Assembly: GCA_001586965.3 (NCBI GenBank)
Contig: LUCW03001914.1
Span: 1-25,945, forward strand
Source of the DNA: Sphaeroforma sirkka
Taxonomy: Eukaryota > Opisthokonta > Ichthyosporea > Ichthyophonida
DNA length: 25,945 bases
Direction of reading: 5' to 3'
Part shown: positions 1-8,296 of the stretch, piece after piece
How positions within the stretch are numbered: position 1 is the first letter of the stretch
Layout: every line of letters starts with the position of its first letter
Made by a program: the position numbers and the translations under genes
The notes under the pieces: model-generated
The model's input: the letters and a program-made list of their open reading frames with translations, nothing else
What the model was told of the DNA's origin: nothing
The model's database searches: none

Positions 1-172
1 AGTCATACCAAAATACTCAGGCTATTAGAGGAGGCCATCAGAAGTGAATTTAGAACACTTTGGAAATATTGGAAAAAAAGAGCTTGTACTAATTATTTAA
101 ATACAAATAAAACCAATGTATTATCTCAATTGATCTTGATATTTTAGACTGACCGGAGGCCGTATTTCTACA
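1..172 (-). mobile_element. Family 1 LTR, outer part of an antisense copy (runs off left edge)
   Basis: This stretch matches the last ~168 bases of the LTR at 15122-15717 and ends in the same TTTCTACA terminus at 172. In element sense (minus strand) that terminus is the 5' outer edge of the LTR, so it is the right-hand boundary of a minus-strand family 1 element lying mostly outside the window. Relative to other copies it has extra bases near 10, 30 and 40. The following sequence belongs to another LTR in the opposite orientation, so this is read as an insertion boundary. Confidence 0.8.
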
Positions 173-273
173 GTAATTTCCATCGAAGTTTATATTTTTT
201 TCAGTTATTTGGTAGTTACAGTAGTGTACTGCTTCTAGACTGTCTGACATCGATTTACTATCCAGCAAATACT
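173..273 (+). mobile_element. Family 1 LTR 3' remnant plus 5' leader (copy A)
   Basis: Positions 173-194 are the last ~22 bases of a family 1 LTR in sense orientation (ends GTTTATA where copy D has GTTTACA). Positions 195-273 match the 5' leader of copy D (22116-22194) on the opposite strand: a T-run, then CAGTTAT, then the segment up to the gag start codon. No TGG-type tRNA primer site follows the LTR end. The rest of this LTR is not visible because the antisense LTR of 1-172 sits directly against it. Confidence 0.75.
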
Positions 274-751
274 ATGGCTAAGAAAGGGTACTTCTAAAGA
301 GCAAGGGGAGCCGCTAGCTCTAAGCCTGCTAAGCCTGCCGAGGTTCCTGAGGTCCCCTGTGGCTGCACCTAGCCTGTCTGGAGCTGAGCCTGCCGAGGAT
401 ACTGTTGGGGAAGCAAATTCTGAGGACTGGTACAGAGGATTATTCTGAGGATGACTCGTCCGTCGGATCCTAAAGCCTTGGAAGAAGAGGTATCCACTAC
501 CGCGGAAAGGCTCGCCAGCGTCCGTGTATCACCTAGGAGTGAAGCTCAGGACCCCAGCTTGCCTCCTGACCACGTGCCGTCAAATATTGGGGATAAACGT
601 CGAAAGGCTGGAAAATTCGTGGTTACGAATGTTGGGGCATTATAACTCCACATCTAAAGGACACTCCAGCACAAATCCGGAGTGAAAAGGAAGTATTGGA
701 CCTGTCCGAAAATTTCGGTTTCGCCATCGATGGAGAAGCCATTCCATTCCC
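274..751 (+). pseudogene. gag: Truncated, frameshifted family 1 gag (copy A)
   Basis: The start ATGGCTAAG at 274 aligns with the gag ATG of copy D at 22115. This is the N-terminal third of Gag: a Lys/Ala/Pro-rich start, an acidic Ser/Glu/Asp stretch, then the segment containing DHVPSNIGDKRRKAGKF and DLSENFGFAIDGEAI. Relative to copy D there are indels near 283, 300, 350, 425 and 632, so no long frame survives (longest piece 451-645). Homology ends abruptly near 751 inside the codons for IPF; what follows is unrelated. The structural Gag would form the particle shell; this fragment cannot. Confidence 0.8.
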
Positions 752-1061
752 AAATACACTGTGTTTTTTTTTTTGGCAGATTTACCATAATAATTCACCA
801 AACCGAAAATCGCCTTCTTTTTTTTACCATTCTCAAAATCACCTTATTTTTTCACCGATTTTTTTTTTAAAGTCTTGAGGGACCAACTGACGTCGTGTCT
901 TGACATTGCGCGACGACAGCACGCGTCATGCAATCCCGCCGGGCGCGCTTGGTAGGCACTGAATCGTCGTTGTTGAGCGCACGTTTCACCATTGCTCTTT
1001 GTTCTGTTTGAGTTCACCAAGGGGCCAGCTCTCCACGGAGTCCACGCTGACGGTTATTTGG
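752..1061. other. Non-retroelement spacer with A/T homopolymers
   Basis: No supported gene. Positions 752-870 carry several T-runs of 8-11 bases, seen as A-runs on the minus strand, within loosely repeated AT-rich units. Positions 880-1061 are GC-richer and match neither retroelement family by eye. On the minus strand this region lies downstream of the stop codon of the S74-like fragment, so it may be its 3' flank. Confidence 0.5.
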
Positions 1062-1300
1062 CTAGGTGCTTGCATTAAGTGCAGTTAATCTAGAGTTCAT
1101 TTGTTCACGCAGCGTAGTAACTTCAGTTAATATAGAGTTCATTTGTTCACGTAGCGTAACCACTTCAGCTACCAATGTTTGATTTTGCTTCACTAGCATC
1201 GCGGTGATACTGTTCCACTTCACATCAAGTGCCCTGCCCTCCAGGTCGTCATACACCAGCTCCGGGGCCACGGCCTGCACATCTTCGGCAACAAGCCGAG
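1062..1300 (-). pseudogene. C-terminal fragment of an S74 intramolecular-chaperone protein
   Basis: The minus strand is open from 1300 to a TAG at 1062-1064. The start of the fragment, LVAEDVQAVAPELVYDD, followed by a short Asp/Val/Trp strand and a Leu-rich helix, resembles the C-terminal part of the Peptidase_S74 intramolecular chaperone domain (family pattern roughly G-[FL]-[IV]-A-[QE]-[DE]-V then PELV). This domain caps phage and viral fibres, trimeric adhesins and MYRF-type factors, and self-cleaves after trimerisation. It is followed by two 14-residue heptad repeats, a coiled coil typical of the released tail. The upstream domain with the catalytic Ser/Lys is absent because the frame runs into retroelement sequence at about 1298. 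Family assignment is by pattern only; there is no ATG in the fragment. Confidence 0.5.
1084..1167 (-). repeat. Two tandem 42-bp units encoding coiled-coil heptads
   Basis: Units 1084-1125 and 1126-1167 differ at only a few bases. Each encodes 14 residues (pattern VTxLREQMNSxLT), i.e. two heptads, so the duplication keeps both reading frame and coiled-coil phase. Confidence 0.85.
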
Positions 1301-1347
1301 TTAAAATTATGCATAATTTAACGCATCGAGAATATGAGCATACTTAT
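1298..1347 (+). repeat. 50-bp inverted duplicate of family 1 integrase sequence
   Basis: These 50 bases are the reverse complement of 1725-1774 with two mismatches. They encode, on the plus strand, the start of the integrase HHCC zinc finger (HNLTH motif). Immediately at 1348 the sequence switches to minus-strand integrase of copy B. The arms are separated by ~380 bases. Confidence 0.8.
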
Positions 1348-4005
1348 GCCTCCATTACGTCGGTACAAAACTCACTACCGTTATCAGAACATAGTTCTCG
1401 GGGGAAACCGAAGTCATTGAAGACGTGATAGCATAATTCTGCCACTGTTTGTGGACGTTTGTTCGGTATTGCATAAAGCAAGTTATAGCCCGAAGCCACA
1501 CATAAGAAATGACAGATATATACATCGCCAGTATGCTTGGATCGCGGGAGTTTAACCAAATCGACTATGACTCGGCGCATCGGTTGGTCTTCTGTCACAC
1601 TTTTTAGGGGTGCCCAACCGTATCGCTTGATCTGGTTCTTTTCACAATCAGTACAGCGTCGGTATACTTCACGTATGGTTCCTTTCAGCGCCGGGTGATC
1701 AAGCCCTGCACGAATAGCCATTTTATAAGTATGCTCATATGCTCGATGCGTTAAATTATGTATAATTTTAACTCTACTTTCGAGCTCCTCTAAGTCAGTC
1801 AGATTCTGCGTAACGCTGGCTGGATGAACCATAGTCCTGTTGGAAAGAGCAACCTCAGTATCAGGATGGGTAGACTCCTGAGATACATAATTGACAACAT
1901 TAGATTGTTGAAGTATCTTCTTCAGTTGTTTCGCAACTCCTGGCTGTTCTTTAAGCAGCGCTTTAAGTAGTTGAGTGCGAGCTTCAGGTTCTCTTAGAGT
2001 TTTGAGTCTTTGATCCATGGCCTTAGCTAGTTCCATGTTTTTACGATCTAATGCCGTTTCAATCGGCATTACCTCGACTGCAATCTTGTTGGGTGCATGT
2101 GTTGTACGAGTCTTGAGCTTTTGTTCAAACTCTTTAGACTCCTCTAGTTTAGCTAAGAATTCGGTTGAGGGTTTCCACTTAGTGGTACCTGCAGGACCGA
2201 TGCGACAAACAATGGTGTGTTTCCAAGGCGTCTTCTTAATAGAATAGGATCCTGATACAAGAACGTGTCGGTTTCACGGTCGACATAAATAGGTTCGTCT
2301 TGAATCATATTAATTAAATCACGTATCCATGAGTCGGGAGTTACGCAAGGGACAACACAGCGTAATGGTAGATTTAGTAATATTAACATAATTTAACAAC
2401 TGTGTGATAAGTTGACAAGGTGGGTTAGCCCACGCATTATGCTTTGATAAGTCAAGCTAAAATGCATCACCTTTAGGATGAGTCAACGACCTATATTCAG
2501 AAACCTGTTTGTTATGTTCTGCGGCGAACATATCAACAGTAAATGGACCCCATCGTGATTGAGCGAGGTTAAACCATTTCTTATTTAGCATCCAATCGGT
2601 TGCTAATAACTCCTTGACTGTTTTCTGGTAGTCGGGCACAAGTCGAGAGAGCATGTCAGGAAGATGGCTATGTATTCCTGGTATGTGTGTTATATTAAAA
2701 GCGAACTTGGCAATAATGTCATGCCAGCGGCTCACCAACTGTGAATCAGGGTTCATATCTTTTAAGTATGTTAAAGACTTTTGATCACAGGCGACAGTAA
2801 AGTAACTTCCATAAAGGTAGTCTTTAAACTGTCTTAGCGCAGTAACTATAGCAAGGAGCTCTTGTTTAACGGTAGGGTAATTCCGTTGACTCTTATTATA
2901 ACTCTTGCTAAAGAACTGTATGTGGCGCGGTTTACCATTTATCGTTTGGTAAAGCACTCCACCTACCGCTCGACCGAGAAGAAGTTAACAAACCCACACA
3001 CAGAGTTCACATCTCTTCCAGTAATTGGTGTTGATAAATCCAACAGAAACTGTTTCTTGCCAGGATCAATTTCTACCCCTGCTGCAGATACTTTGTAGCC
3101 AAGTAAGTGTATAGTATCTTTAGCAAAAGAACACTTGTCTTCGTTAATCTTGAGTTTAGCATGATTAAGTCGCTTTAAGACTTCTTTAACGAGTTTAGCA
3201 TGTTCATGTGCTGTCTTTGTAAAGATAACTATATCATCTAAATAGACTGATACGTTATACGACAGGTCCGCAAATAGTTCCATCATAACTTGTTGGAAGA
3301 AAGAAGGTAACATGTGTAAGCCTTCAGGTGCACCTTTAAACTGGTACTTCTTACCTTGCCAAGTAAAGGAACAGTATTTCCTATGAGGCTCATATATCTG
3401 TAGTTGATGGAATGCAGCTTTTAAGTCTATCTTGGAAAAAATAGTCGCACCCTCCATTTTGCGTAGTATCTCGCTTATCTTAGGTAAGGGAAAACTATGT
3501 TGCGGAATTAGTTTGTTGATTGGCGACAGGTCTAGTACTACTCTTGTTTTACTAAACGTTCCATCAGATTTATATTGATCGACCGCTAAGAGAGCTAAGT
3601 TAACTGGGGTTGCATCATAATTGATTTCAAATAGACCCTGTTTTTTACCAATCTTCGATTTGGGTTTTGACAACGTCTTTGTGTCTCCAACTCACGTAGT
3701 TATGTGAAGGACACTTTAACTTAGAGAAGTCGACGTTTGTTAAGTCAAGTCTAACGTACCCATTAGAGAACTTAAACATACACCAGTCAGTTATTGCAAT
3801 CTTCCTGTTTTGTATAATTAAGTCCATAATTATATCGGTAAAGTGCGGAATCATATCCTTTGCTTCACCTTCCGGAGGTTTAGGTATCTTTAACATATTA
3901 TCATCTGACTGATCTTTATTCGGGTCCAGCCCATTAGGCAGACCAGTGAGTGTTATACCTAAACTGAGAAGATCAGTCATACCTATAATTAAATCGTATT
4001 TCTGA
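1348..4005 (-). pseudogene. pol: Decayed family 1 pol: RT, RNase H, Dam-like, integrase (copy B)
   Basis: Read from 4005 down to 1348 this is the middle of family 1 Pol. It begins at the protease-RT linker right after a family 2 LTR. RT follows (fingers with VVLDLSPINK, palm with YLDD near 3230-3245), then RNase H, the Dam-like domain, the integrase zinc finger (HNLTH...CTDC) and part of the integrase core (CSDNGSEF). It stops at 1348 before the third catalytic residue. Damage: a frameshift near 3640-3660; a ~193-bp deletion at 2973/2974 that removes the end of RT and the first catalytic Asp region of RNase H; a CAG-to-TAG nonsense change in the Dam-like domain at about 2457; and frameshifts near 2240 and 2340. 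The 5' half (gag, protease) is missing because of the family 2 insertion. Confidence 0.85.
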
Positions 4006-4183
4006 TGTAGTAAACACATCAAAATACGATACTAAAACCTACTGAGTCTCCCTGAGGCTCAGTGCGGTGTATTTATTCTTATATTTGATTGTCTACGTGG
4101 TCTACAAATAATTCACCTCGTGTGAATTAATTGTAAACTAATTCTAACTCCACACTGATAGTGGTTTGGGGACTTTTACCACA
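4006..4183 (-). mobile_element. Family 2 LTR (3' LTR) inserted in copy B
   Basis: A 178-bp unit with TG...CA ends (sense: TGTGGTAAAAGTCC...TTTACTACA), almost identical to the isolated unit at 14265-14443. Its left flank on the plus strand is CTGA (sense TCAG), the same 4-bp target duplication seen around the isolated copy. Its right side does not return to family 1. It continues into 4184 with a purine run (sense GAGGGAAG) directly before TG, as expected for the polypurine tract of a 3' LTR. It has a TATA-like ATATAAGAATAAATA. So it is read as the 3' LTR of the element filling 4184-10403. Confidence 0.75.
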
Positions 4184-4286
4184 CTTCCCTCAAGCTCAAG
4201 TGTCACCAGTGATTGAAGAGCTTCAAAAAATAAATGACCTCTTAAACTATTGAAAATTTAACATATAAATCTAGTAGTGTAAATTG

Positions 4287-4321
<35 letters not shown>

Positions 4322-4602
4322 TATGAAATCCTTCTGCTGAGTAAGTTCGTGCCTTGGATACTGGTCTTTTGAACCATCCCGGCTGTGCTGGTATATTTTC
4401 ACCCCCAAAAGCTAGGGTATCCGCTGGTATGTTTTCACCCCCCCCATAAGCTAGGGTATCCGCTGGAGTTATACTCGCCTATAAGCTCGAGTTGTGGAAT
4501 CGTCGTTCGCCTCTATACCGTGGTGAAATCTCCCGAGGAGAGACAAACTCCGATCCGGAAGTAGATGGTAGACATCTGGTATTCATCAACGTAACGTTGG
4601 AA
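4184..4602 (-). other. Family 2 3' untranslated region with polypurine tract and repeats
   Basis: Between the family 2 Pol stop (TAA at 4603-4605) and its LTR. Positions 4184-4192 read GAGGGAAG in element sense, the putative plus-strand primer. 4290-4317 is an AT microsatellite. 4387-4422 and 4423-4461 are two imperfect copies of a 36-39-bp unit (GCTGGTATxTTTTCACCCCC... GCTAGGGTATCC), with the start of a third. Open frames here are shadows. Confidence 0.6.
4387..4461. repeat. Tandem repeat, 2 units of 36-39 bp
   Basis: Unit 1 is 4387-4422 and unit 2 is 4423-4461. They differ mainly in the length of a C-run (5 versus 8) and one A/G change. GCTGG at 4462 begins a partial third unit. Confidence 0.8.
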
Positions 4603-5127
4603 TTATTGTTGTTGTGCCGCTTCCTTCTTCTGCCGAGTTTGCTCGGCTTTGTGGTATGCCGCGATGTCATTCGGATCGTCAAAAGCTTCGGCTGACTCCC
4701 AAGTTGGATCACCATCCCGCCAGCGAACCAAGTATTCTGTATTCCCTGTGGGATCATTCTGTCTATGTCGAATGATGTAACGGAACGAGGAACTATCCTG
4801 CCACATATGATCTTCTAAAGGCTTTTCGGTGGCTCTATGGACTAGTCGCAAAAGTTCCACTCTAACTGGTTTACCTTTGAAAGTATCTGGAAGTGAACCA
4901 TCCTTGTGCGTCAGTTCATATCCTTGTCCCTGTCTGGCTTTGACCACGTATGGTCCAAACATTGGTCGCATTGCTTTGGTTGTGCGACCTTCGGACCGTA
5001 CCATTACCACATCCCCTGCTTGAAAGGCGATAAAATCGTAAGCATGGAGGCGGTCAAACTGCCTGGATAGTGTGTCTGCGTATTTCTGCGTGACCTTGTA
5101 AAGCGTCGGCAAGATAGTGTCGTGCAA
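4603..5127 (-). pseudogene. pol: Family 2 integrase C-terminus with GPY motif and chromodomain
   Basis: A 174-codon open segment ending in TAA. It contains the integrase C-terminal module (GDVVMVRSEG, then GPYVVKARQG at residues ~58-66) typical of Ty3/gypsy integrases. Residues ~117-160 (about 4648-4779) are a clear chromodomain: YLVRWRDG, DPTWES and an Asp/Pro-rich terminal helix. In chromoviruses this domain directs integration toward marked chromatin. The last 15 residues are Gln/Lys-rich. The upstream integrase is in another frame, so there is a frameshift at about 5130-5160. This frame is intact by itself but is only the end of Pol. Confidence 0.85.
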
Positions 5128-5670
5128 ACGATCCAGCCGGTGTGCCCAAGCCTCATTGGTGCCCGGCTGATTCCCGGAAGGTCATCCGTGAAGTGAGCAA
5201 ACGGAACATGACGGCGACCGAAGTAAGCACTGAATGGTGCTGTCTTGTGTCGCCGAGATATTCGGAGGTTCTGGCACAGCATAATAAGTGGTAGTCGGAC
5301 ATCCCATGCCGTAGGCAAAGATTCACATAGCTTGCGAACTCCTTCGTGTATGTCTCTGTGTTTTCTCCGCTGCTCCCAGAACCTGAGGACGATATGGTGG
5401 CGACTTCGCATGCATCACTCCAACTTCTTGAGTTATTAATTTAACAATCTTGTTCGAAAACTCGCCTCCCTCGTCTGATTGAATTTTCCTGGGAAAACCA
5501 TGTTCCCCAAACACCTCCATAAGTTTAAATGTCACCACTTCTGCTGACTTTGTGGCCGTTGCTCTCAATATCGAGTACCCCGTTGGTATATCCAAGACGT
5601 GCAATATATATCGATTTCCTGCTGCTGAAACTAGTGGCATTGGAATCATGTCGACTTGAATATGATCCAC
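5128..5670 (-). pseudogene. pol: Family 2 integrase catalytic core (frameshifted)
   Basis: Two overlapping frames (5670-5323, then about 5411-5150) make up a retroviral-type DDE core. The first Asp is in HIQVDMIPMP and the second in QSDEGGEF. The Glu lies in GAAEKTQRH about 35-40 residues later, right where the frame breaks near 5400. The rest (VRLPLIMLCQN, TAPFSAYFGRRHVPF) is the usual end of the core. The core joins viral DNA ends to the target. Frameshifts near 5390, 5160 and 5680 inactivate it as read. Confidence 0.8.
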
Positions 5671-6405
5671 GGATACTTTGCCGTTATATTAATCATCGGG
5701 TGAAATCCCTTTCGTAACACCCTCTGTCCTAGACATGTGCGACAGTTTTTCCTAACTGTTTGTGCAAGTTCCAGAGCGTTAGGCCACAAATGTCCGTTCT
5801 GCTGTAGTTGAGCAACTGTATCTTCTGCTCTATGATGCCCAATCTCATGCTGACACAAGGTGAGCTGTGTGCGACGGCTTATCTCCTCATCTGGAGAATC
5901 CGTCATGGCTACTTCCGAGGTAGCGATCGATACTAGCCGAGACGTATCTAATGGGGTGACTTTCGATACTGAGGACGGTTCTGCATATCCCAATCGTGCT
6001 GAAAACGTCGCTGGAAGGCTGTAACCATTGCGTGAGCCTACTCTAGCAATGACTGTGTGACCCCATGGTGTCTTGCCACTCGCATACTTTCCGTATTTGA
6101 GGAAGGAGTGGGCTGTCCTTGGAACTAATACTGGGTCTCTTTGTAGAAGCGACTTGAATAACTGGAACCAAGGCTCGTGGGGCGCCCACGGTAGACACAC
6201 CGTAGCTGTGGCCCTCTCTGATCGTATCTTGCGCAACATTCTATGGATTAATCTCCATGGTGGGTTCATCCATCCGTCTATATCTTTCCAACAATGTGCA
6301 AACGCTCCGCCCCTGTCATCGTCGGTGTAGTAGCGTGGCAAATGATGATCCTGGTGCGAAGCAAAGACATTGACATTATTCTCACCCATAATCCGTTGCG
6401 CTTGC
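5671..6405 (-). pseudogene. pol: Family 2 Dam-like domain and integrase zinc finger
   Basis: Part of an open segment 6482-5646 (278 codons). Positions ~6138-6395 form a Dam-methyltransferase-like domain: VNVFASHQDHHLPRYYT, then GAFAHCW, and NPPWRLI at 6255-6266, like the [DN]PP[YWF] catalytic motif of N6-adenine methyltransferases. A conserved GKTPWGHTVIARVG follows. Positions ~5733-5849 hold the integrase HHCC finger (HEIGH...CRTC). DIRS-type retrotransposons carry a related domain next to RNase H; here it lies between RNase H and integrase. Catalytic activity is not shown. Family 1 has the same module in the same place. Confidence 0.7.
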
Positions 6406-6990
6406 TCAAAGTAATCTGGAAAAAAGTTGCCAACATTCTGCATATAGTACCTCCGGGTCCTCAGTCTCAACAGTTCCCTCATGAAGCCTAGACCACGCGT
6501 CTGGTAACACGTTCTTTATACCCGGGATGTGCGAGATAGTGAAATTGAAAGGCGCTATGATGTGATGCCATCGTTGTAGCATCGGATTCAGCTTTAGCTG
6601 TGTGTTCATATACACCAAAGCCTTGTGATCAGTCAATACTGAAAAGCGTTGACCTTCGAGATGATCCCGGAAGTGTGTGAGACCATATACCAAGGCCAAT
6701 AATTCCTTCATGGGTGTTGCGTAATTGCGCTGTGCTGCGTTGAGGGTCTTGCTGAAGAACATTAGGTATTGCTTCTTCCCTTCTATGGTCTGGAACAATG
6801 CACCTCCAATACCGTAGTCGCTTGCATCCGTTTCGAGTTGTAAAGGTACTTCGTCGACGGGAAATTTCAACACTACTGCCTCAACTATGGCTTGCTTCAT
6901 GGCATCCCAAGCTTGCTGGTGTCTCTGTTCCCACCTGTCTCCAATGATTTCCTTAGGCTTCAGTCTTACAAATTCCCGGAGCGGGGGCAA
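6406..6990 (-). pseudogene. pol: Family 2 RNase H domain
   Basis: A Ty3/gypsy RNase H: LETDASDYGIGGALFQ carries the first catalytic Asp, MKELLALVYGL the Glu and SVLTDHKAL the next Asp. HIPGIKNVLPDAWSR holds the His/Asp near the end. It degrades the RNA strand of the RNA-DNA hybrid during reverse transcription. It is joined upstream to RT through a frameshift at about 6955-6990 and downstream to the Dam-like region through another at about 6410-6480, where the frames overlap. Confidence 0.85.
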
Positions 6991-8296
6991 CTACCTCTGC
7001 AAAGTTTGGTAGGTGCTCGTGAAGAAAGTTGGCTAATCCCAAGGCCGATGCAATGTCTTTGTACTTCTTCGGGGTTGGCCAGTCAATGAGCTTGGCCTGC
7101 TTTTCATGGCAAATATCAATTCCGGCCTTCGATACTCGCTTCCCTAGGATCATGACTTCTTTGACTGCAAAATGACATTTTGAAGGGTTTAGCTTGAAAC
7201 TGTGGTACGTCAGCCGCCGAATGACCTCTTTCACTACTCGTACGTGTTCCTCGTAGTCATCTGTTGCTATTACGATGTCGTCCAGGTAGTGGTGTGCCGG
7301 AAGTCCTTGCAATATCACACTCAGTGTACGCTGAAACTGCTGCGTCAGTGTGTGTAGTCCAAAGGGCGCTGATGTAAAGGAATACTGGCATTTGCCATGT
7401 GTGAAACTGAATAGATACTGAGAATCAGGGTGAATTGGGAGTCGATGGTACGCTGCGGTTAGATCCAATGTCGTGTAATATCTCTTCCCTTTGATGTTAC
7501 CAATGATGTCGTTAATACGGGGAATAATGAACTGATCCGCCGGTATTAATGCATTCACCGCTCTGAGGTCCAAACACACTCGCACTTTCTTTAGTTCTCC
7601 AGATTGAGTATACTCTGGCACGGCGAGCAAGGGTAAGTTGACGGAAGTGGCTGTATCCCTTTGAACTATGACCAAATCTTGAATCCACTTCTGCATCTGT
7701 CTATCTACCCATGGTATCCATTTGTCTGCTACAAAGTTCCTTACTGCCTTCCGCATCCTTGCAGCTTGATCTGGTGTCACTGGCAATCTAACTTCGCCTC
7801 CTTCCAGTCTGCACCTGTCCTTTTCTCGAATACCGTCATTGTCCCTCAGTTCCTTGTCTAGTTCCTGGCGAACACCGGTTTCCTCGGTCAAATCTGGTGG
7901 TCGTCTCAACGGTATTGGTCCCAATAGTTTGTCTAGCTCCGTTGGATCTATGGGTGAGAATGGCGATTGAAGGCCTCCCACGTATAGCCCTAAGCCAGGC
8001 ATAAGATCCTGGCCTACGATCGCGTCGATAGCCGGTGGTAGATTCATTAGCTCGAAAGACTGTTCTGTGAGCTCTAGACCATATCGTACTGGAGTTTGTA
8101 CGGTTGAGCCTATTCGCCGTGTACGAAGACTACGATCAGCTAGGTATATATAGGATCCCTCCGGAGCCGACTTAATTTGCAATCCCCAATCGTGTGCGGA
8201 TGTCGAATCAATGCAACTTCTGTTTGCCTCAGAATCCACTAACGCCCTGCATGTCTTACCGTTAATCAGGATGGATATGAATACTCGATTGTCCAT
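6953..8296 (-). CDS. pol: Family 2 protease and reverse transcriptase segment
   Basis: The longest intact family 2 frame (447 codons from an ATG at 8296). Residues ~1-100 look like a retropepsin: CRALVDSEANRSCID has the usual hydrophobic-hydrophobic-Asp-Ser start, but Glu replaces the Gly of D[ST]GA. A later AIVGQDLMPGLGL segment fits the second protease strand. RT spans ~190-430: VRVCLDLRAVNALIP, TTLDLTAAYHRLPI, FGLHTLTQQFQ, the catalytic YLDD at 7277-7288, and LGKRVSKAGI in the thumb/connection. The frame ends just after the connection because of a frameshift before RNase H. Pol probably began upstream as a fusion with Gag or via a shift; the ATG at 8296 may not be the real start. Confidence 0.85.
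   Translation of the reverse strand: MDNRVFISILINGKTCRALVDSEANRSCIDSTSAHDWGLQIKSAPEGSYIYLADRSLRTRRIGSTVQTPVRYGLELTEQSFELMNLPPAIDAIVGQDLMPGLGLYVGGLQSPFSPIDPTELDKLLGPIPLRRPPDLTEETGVRQELDKELRDNDGIREKDRCRLEGGEVRLPVTPDQAARMRKAVRNFVADKWIPWVDRQMQKWIQDLVIVQRDTATSVNLPLLAVPEYTQSGELKKVRVCLDLRAVNALIPADQFIIPRINDIIGNIKGKRYYTTLDLTAAYHRLPIHPDSQYLFSFTHGKCQYSFTSAPFGLHTLTQQFQRTLSVILQGLPAHHYLDDIVIATDDYEEHVRVVKEVIRRLTYHSFKLNPSKCHFAVKEVMILGKRVSKAGIDICHEKQAKLIDWPTPKKYKDIASALGLANFLHEHLPNFAEVVAPAPGICKTEA

Noticed and set aside
682..878. Two overlapping plus-strand frames rich in Phe
   Set aside because: They cross the end of the gag fragment and then translate T-runs.
1..4005. Copies A and B as two halves of one element
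   Set aside because: They are on opposite strands, separated by non-retroelement DNA, and lack joining sequence.
1084..4461. Tandem repeats considered as a CRISPR array
   Set aside because: Only two units each, no spacers, and they lie in coding or untranslated regions of a eukaryotic locus.
4479..4757. Minus-strand frame overlapping the chromodomain end
   Set aside because: A shadow in another frame of the family 2 chromodomain, whose conserved motifs decide the true frame.
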